A program made the translations under genes and the position numbers. A DNA stretch of 8,327 bases from Bdellovibrionales bacterium (GTDB lineage Bacteria > Bdellovibrionota > Bdellovibrionia > Bdellovibrionales > Bdellovibrionaceae), in contig DAHVKR010000039.1 of NCBI GenBank assembly GCA_027320785.1, forward strand, positions 1 to 8,327, read 5' to 3'. This document shows, in pieces, positions 5,317 through 8,327 of this stretch. Position 1 is the first letter of the stretch. Each line of letters begins with the position of its first letter. The notes beneath the pieces are model-generated. The model worked only from the letters and a program-made list of their open reading frames with translations. It was not told where the DNA came from and made no database searches.

Positions 5317-6879
5317 TTGTTAGAAAACCCCCGGAGTTTAAACGAGGAGGAAGTTTTGGCATTTTTATTTGTGATCGCTACTTTGATTATCGTGATCCGG
5401 CTTTATTTTAAATATAATCCCATGGCTCACGGTCAGCGATTTATGATGCGACGATTTATCAACTGGTTTCCTCTTGGTATGTCCTATGCCTTTCTCTACC
5501 TCGCTCGCTTTAACGTTATTGCAGCTCAGCAACCTTTATCCATGTCGAATAAAACCTTTGGTATGATTTTCGGTGCGGGAGCGCTGACTTATGCGATCGC
5601 CCTGGTTTTCAATGGACCCATTGTGGATAAGATCGGCGGTAAGCGTGGGATTATTATATCCACGATTGGTTCAGGTCTTGCGGACGCTTTGTTGGGTTAC
5701 TTGAGTTATGTGTGGTTGGTTAAAAAGCCAACAGATGTCAATATGAGCATCCTATTTGCTGTGGTTTACTCTTTGAATATGTACTTCCAAAGTTTTGGTG
5801 CGGTTTCAATTATCAAGGTAAAGGCTTATTGGTTCCATGTGCGTGAGCGCGGAGTTTTTGGGGCGATCTTTGGAACTTTGATTTCTTTGGGAGTTTATTT
5901 GGGATTCGACTGGAGTCAGGCAATTGTGAATGCAGCAGCGGCTGAGCCTAAAAATCCAAATCTCTTACACACTATTTTTGCGGATCTTTTTGATTTCCAA
6001 GCTCATGGTGGTTCAGTGAGTGCCGTTTGGTTTGTATTCTATATTCCAGCGGTGATCCTCGTCACTTGGGGTTTGATCGATCTTTTCCTAATCAAAGATA
6101 CGCCAGCACAAGCAGGCCTTGAAGATTTCGATACTCATGATGCTTCATCTGGTGAAATGCATATCAACTTCTCTCTTCTGGATCTTATGAAAAGAGTTTT
6201 CTTAAGCCCTGTTATGTTGATGATCGGTATGGTGGAGTTCTTCAGCGGAGTTGTTCGTAATGCTGTTCTTCAGTGGTACAAACCCTTTGTCGAACAAATG
6301 CATCAAACCGGAGCGGCTCACTTTTTCTATGACCATTGGGGTCTTCTTTTGATGATTTCAGGTATTGGTGGTGGATTTGTGGGAGGTTATGTCTCGGATA
6401 AATACTTCCAGTCTCGACGTTTCCCTCCGACAGCGATGGCATCAGGTATCCTGACTCTCTTTTTGGGTATCATGGCAGTATCCTTATTTGATTCTGAACT
6501 TCTAGTGGGAATCGCAGCCGTGGGTGTAAGCTTCTTCACGATTACTATTACAGCTTTGATGTCGGGTACGGCAGCCTCAGACTTTGGCGGTCGTAAAGCG
6601 ACGGCCACAGCTGCGGGTGTGACGGATGCCTTTGTTTATATTGGAGCCGCTGTAGAGTCTTTCAGTATGGGGGGTATTATTAAGTTAGGTTGGTATTACT
6701 GGCCTCTCTTTTTGATTCCATTCGCATTGGCTGGGGCTGTGATTGCGGTGAAAATGTGGGACTACTTACCAGAAGCCACAAGACGCTATTTACTGAAAGT
6801 TGAAAATGTTGTGATTTCGGGTCCTGGCGTTACAGTCACAGAAACGACAACCACAGCTATCGAAGTGGACGAGATATAA
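5317..6879 (+). CDS. MFS transporter, organophosphate:phosphate antiporter (OPA) type
   Basis: This 520-residue inner-membrane protein resembles GlpT/UhpT-type antiporters, which exchange sugar phosphates or glycerol-3-phosphate for phosphate. YLARFNV places Arg64 where GlpT has its substrate arginine in helix 1. GVVRNAVLQWYKPF places Arg314 at the second binding arginine in helix 7. DKIGGKR (about 104-110) is the MFS loop 2-3 motif, and GGRKATATAAGVTDAF (about 424-439) matches the late OPA motif. The start is TTG, with AGAGGG five bases upstream; the next candidate, ATG at codon 36, has no ribosome binding site. Starting at TTG adds a hydrophobic helix (about 13-30) before the usual twelve. 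Longer loops at about 204-235 and 326-340 and a threonine-rich hydrophilic tail make it longer than most OPA proteins (about 450). The substrate cannot be read from the sequence. Confidence 0.88.
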   Translation: MLENPRSLNEEEVLAFLFVIATLIIVIRLYFKYNPMAHGQRFMMRRFINWFPLGMSYAFLYLARFNVIAAQQPLSMSNKTFGMIFGAGALTYAIALVFNGPIVDKIGGKRGIIISTIGSGLADALLGYLSYVWLVKKPTDVNMSILFAVVYSLNMYFQSFGAVSIIKVKAYWFHVRERGVFGAIFGTLISLGVYLGFDWSQAIVNAAAAEPKNPNLLHTIFADLFDFQAHGGSVSAVWFVFYIPAVILVTWGLIDLFLIKDTPAQAGLEDFDTHDASSGEMHINFSLLDLMKRVFLSPVMLMIGMVEFFSGVVRNAVLQWYKPFVEQMHQTGAAHFFYDHWGLLLMISGIGGGFVGGYVSDKYFQSRRFPPTAMASGILTLFLGIMAVSLFDSELLVGIAAVGVSFFTITITALMSGTAASDFGGRKATATAAGVTDAFVYIGAAVESFSMGGIIKLGWYYWPLFLIPFALAGAVIAVKMWDYLPEATRRYLLKVENVVISGPGVTVTETTTTAIEVDEI

Positions 6880-6890
6880 CGACAAAACTT

Positions 6891-6919
6891 AAGAAGAGGC
6901 TTCGAGCCTCTTCTTTTTA
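6891..6919 (+). terminator. Intrinsic terminator after the OPA transporter
   Basis: AAGAAGAGGCT, loop TCG, and the exact complement form an 11-bp stem, followed directly by TTT (with the stem's own TT, a five-T run). It starts 12 bases after the transporter stop. It also lies just beyond the end of the convergent lipoprotein gene and may serve both strands, although the T-run on the minus side is interrupted. Confidence 0.85.
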
Positions 6920-6931
6920 TCAATTTTCTTA

Positions 6932-7225
6932 CTAATTATTTTGAGTGCAGGTAATCTGACTTGCTTTACAGATTGATATCAAAGTTCGATCCTGACATCT
7001 TGCAAGCACTTCGGTTCGAGCTTCCTCTTCGGTTTTACCAATTGCTGAAAAACGATGTCCCTGAGAACTCATGCGACAGACATACGGGTTGATGACCTTG
7101 ATATTGCCGCCGGATACATCGAGCATTTTTGTATCAGCGTACTTGTCGTTTGGGTCGATCACTTTTACTCCTGCGCAACCAATAGCGATGAACGAAAGAG
7201 TTAAAAAAGTATAAATAAGTTTCAT
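6932..7225 (-). CDS. Small cysteine-rich lipoprotein
   Basis: This 97-residue protein starts with a lipoprotein signal peptide: Lys2, a hydrophobic core, and the lipobox AIGC ending at Cys17, the predicted lipidated residue, so it is probably anchored in the outer membrane. The mature part has four more cysteines (50, 77, 86 and 93), which could form two disulfides in the periplasm. The segment FSAIGKTEEEARTEVLARC (about 59-77) and the C-x8-C-x6-C spacing after it recall small periplasmic domains seen in many predicted lipoproteins; I cannot name the family. The ribosome binding site AAGAGG, five bases before the ATG, overlaps the TAA stop of the upstream beta-barrel gene, so the two genes are in one operon and probably translationally coupled. 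The function is unknown. Confidence 0.85.
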   Translation of the reverse strand: MKLIYTFLTLSFIAIGCAGVKVIDPNDKYADTKMLDVSGGNIKVINPYVCRMSSQGHRFSAIGKTEEEARTEVLARCQDRTLISICKASQITCTQNN

Positions 7226-7234
7226 AGTGTCCTC

Positions 7235-7900
7235 TTATCTTTTTTCTGCTTTTACGCCGTCAAAGACCAATGCAAAAGAAATATAGGATCCGGATAAATC
7301 CATTGATGTCATAGGAGTCGTGGTTGTACCTGAAGTTTTAAGGCCATTGACGACATTGCTTTCAATGCCAGCCTCTGCTGCAATAAAATATTTATCATAC
7401 CCTACACTGACGGATGCACCATAGGAACTCATCGAGTTTCCGAACCACCCTGAGGGTCCAATTTTTTCATATTTTCCATCAACTGTTGCAGATTTGATTT
7501 TAAATGTGGTGTTGGTTCCGCCGTATTCGCTAAAAATATCGGCTCTTACTATTTTAGTTTTAAGTAAGGGGACTCTTAAAATGGCACCGACGCTATCTTG
7601 CGTGAGTTCGCCATAGTAGCCAGTGGATATGTTACTATCATCTCTTTTTCCCCAAAGATGGGTGTAGCGGAAACCAAAGTCGAGAAAACGCGCCACTGGG
7701 TATGTCGCTTCGACTCCAGTGCGAAGAACGGTGCTCAACTTTCCAAGGCCTTGGGCGCTTAAGGTATTGTTTAAGTCGGTTACCTGCATTGACCGTGTGC
7801 CACCGTACAGGCGAGCGGTAACGGGAAATGTTTCCGCAGCTAAAGCCAATCGAATGTCTAAGAAGATTGCAAGAATTGAAATGAACGCAGCTTTTTTCAT
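7235..7900 (-). CDS. Predicted outer-membrane beta-barrel protein
   Basis: The 221-residue product has a signal peptide (KK at 2-3, hydrophobic core, likely cleavage after ALA at about residue 21). The mature part alternates hydrophobic and polar residues and is rich in aromatic and glycine residues (RLYGGTRSM, LDFGFRYTHLWG, YGASVSVGYDKYFIAAEAG, YISFALVF). This suggests about eight beta strands, as in small OmpW/OmpA-like barrels. It does not end in the usual terminal phenylalanine; a hydrophilic GVKAEKR tail follows the last strand-like segment SYISFALVFDG. AAAGGA lies about eight bases before the ATG. The gene is first in an operon with the downstream lipoprotein. The specific family and role are not clear; pore, adhesin or structural roles are all possible. 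Confidence 0.78.
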   Translation of the reverse strand: MKKAAFISILAIFLDIRLALAAETFPVTARLYGGTRSMQVTDLNNTLSAQGLGKLSTVLRTGVEATYPVARFLDFGFRYTHLWGKRDDSNISTGYYGELTQDSVGAILRVPLLKTKIVRADIFSEYGGTNTTFKIKSATVDGKYEKIGPSGWFGNSMSSYGASVSVGYDKYFIAAEAGIESNVVNGLKTSGTTTTPMTSMDLSGSYISFALVFDGVKAEKR

Positions 7901-7931
7901 TAAATGTCCTTTAAATAGGAGCTGTTTCTAG

Positions 7932-7961
7932 ATTATGAAGCGTGAGCTCGCAAGTGAACAA
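7932..7961 (-). promoter_or_regulatory. Possible promoter of the barrel/lipoprotein operon
   Basis: On the minus strand CATAAT (complement of 7932-7937, five of six matches) is preceded after 18 bases by TTGTTC (7956-7961), a poor -35. This would give a leader of about 25 bases carrying the AAAGGA site. Confidence 0.35.
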
Positions 7962-7987
7962 GGGTCTTGAGTTTATTCAAGCCCTTG
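7959..7987 (-). terminator. Possible hairpin after the DUF3147-like gene
   Basis: CAAGGG and CTTGA pair with TCAAG and CCCTTG around a six-base loop, with one bulged T: an 11-bp interrupted stem about 60 bases beyond the end of the minus-strand membrane gene. No T-tract follows on either strand. It overlaps the weak -35 element proposed for the next operon, so either call may be wrong. Confidence 0.3.
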
Positions 7988-8047
7988 GTTGATTCTAAAA
8001 TATTAAAACTAGACGAGTGCGCGTGTAATTTCGCAGGACAACAGGCT

Positions 8048-8327
8048 TTAAATCTTAATTCCAATATATTGGATCACTTTCGCAAAGACATAATAGGTGG
8101 CTGTTGTGCACAGGATGGCCACCGCCATGGAAGAAACGAATCCCCATTTAAGCTTTAAAAAAATCGGCAAAAGAATGAAGAAGGCAAGGGATGGAATCAC
8201 CATCCAGAAGATGCCATGAGACAGCTCCATAATTTTGGTGGTGTCTTTTGTATCGAGATAGAGCCAAACGATGGCAAGGATCGATGTCAGTGGCAATGAG
8301 GCCACAAGCCCAGCGAAAAGTGAAGAT
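8048..8327 (-). CDS. DUF3147-like small membrane protein, 5' end outside the window
   Basis: The frame is open to the window edge, so the N-terminus is missing; about 92 residues are visible. GTG at 8305 is an internal codon and not a convincing start, since the codons before it (SSLFAGL) continue the family pattern. ASLPLTSILAIVWLYLDTKDT, then LSHGIFWMVIPSLAFFILLPIFL, then a final hydrophobic segment match my memory of the DUF3147 family, small inner-membrane proteins of about 115 residues and unknown function. Three of the expected membrane segments are visible. The hydrophilic stretch DTKDTTKIMEL is the loop between the first two. Confidence 0.8.
   Translation of the reverse strand, partial: SSLFAGLVASLPLTSILAIVWLYLDTKDTTKIMELSHGIFWMVIPSLAFFILLPIFLKLKWGFVSSMAVAILCTTATYYVFAKVIQYIGIKI

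Noticed and set aside
7967..8158. 63-codon plus-strand ORF
   Set aside because: It overlaps the DUF3147-like gene on the other strand, starts inside a hairpin, and has no ribosome binding site or recognisable motif.

Overview
The window looks like a chromosomal segment of a Gram-negative bacterium. It encodes a lipoprotein with a lipobox, a signal-peptide-bearing outer-membrane beta-barrel candidate, a predicted secreted enzyme and several inner-membrane proteins. The moderately AT-rich sequence and the gene mix would fit a Bdellovibrio-like (Bdellovibrionota) organism, but nothing here proves that assignment. I see no rRNA, tRNA, CRISPR array or recognisable transposase.

Left part (1-2489), minus strand: a MarC-family membrane protein; a secreted protein with a Cys-His-Asp arrangement like protein-glutaminases; a 297-base gap holding a doubtful plus-strand ORF; and a TrxC-type thioredoxin with an N-terminal zinc ribbon. 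Middle (2500-5256), plus strand: an unrecognised 297-residue protein; a 217-base intergenic region rich in signals; then a tight two-gene operon of an ArsR-type repressor fused to a rhodanese domain and a DoxX-DsrE fusion, closed by a perfect 15-bp hairpin. Right part (5317-8327): an OPA-type MFS transporter with a TTG start and a clear terminator, then, on the minus strand, a beta-barrel/lipoprotein pair and a DUF3147-like membrane protein cut by the window edge.

The most interesting part is the middle. The ArsR-rhodanese and DoxX-DsrE genes together suggest a sulfane-sulfur (persulfide or thiosulfate) sensing and handling module. Its promoter carries a perfect 10-bp inverted repeat lying between and over the -35 and -10 elements, and appears to give a leaderless mRNA. 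A 19-bp sequence covering the trxC ribosome binding site and start codon recurs exactly about 1.06 kb away, beside that promoter. This suggests that trxC may once have been divergent from the sulfur operon and was separated from it when the segment with the unknown gene arrived. That history is an inference from one repeat and one extra operator half-site.
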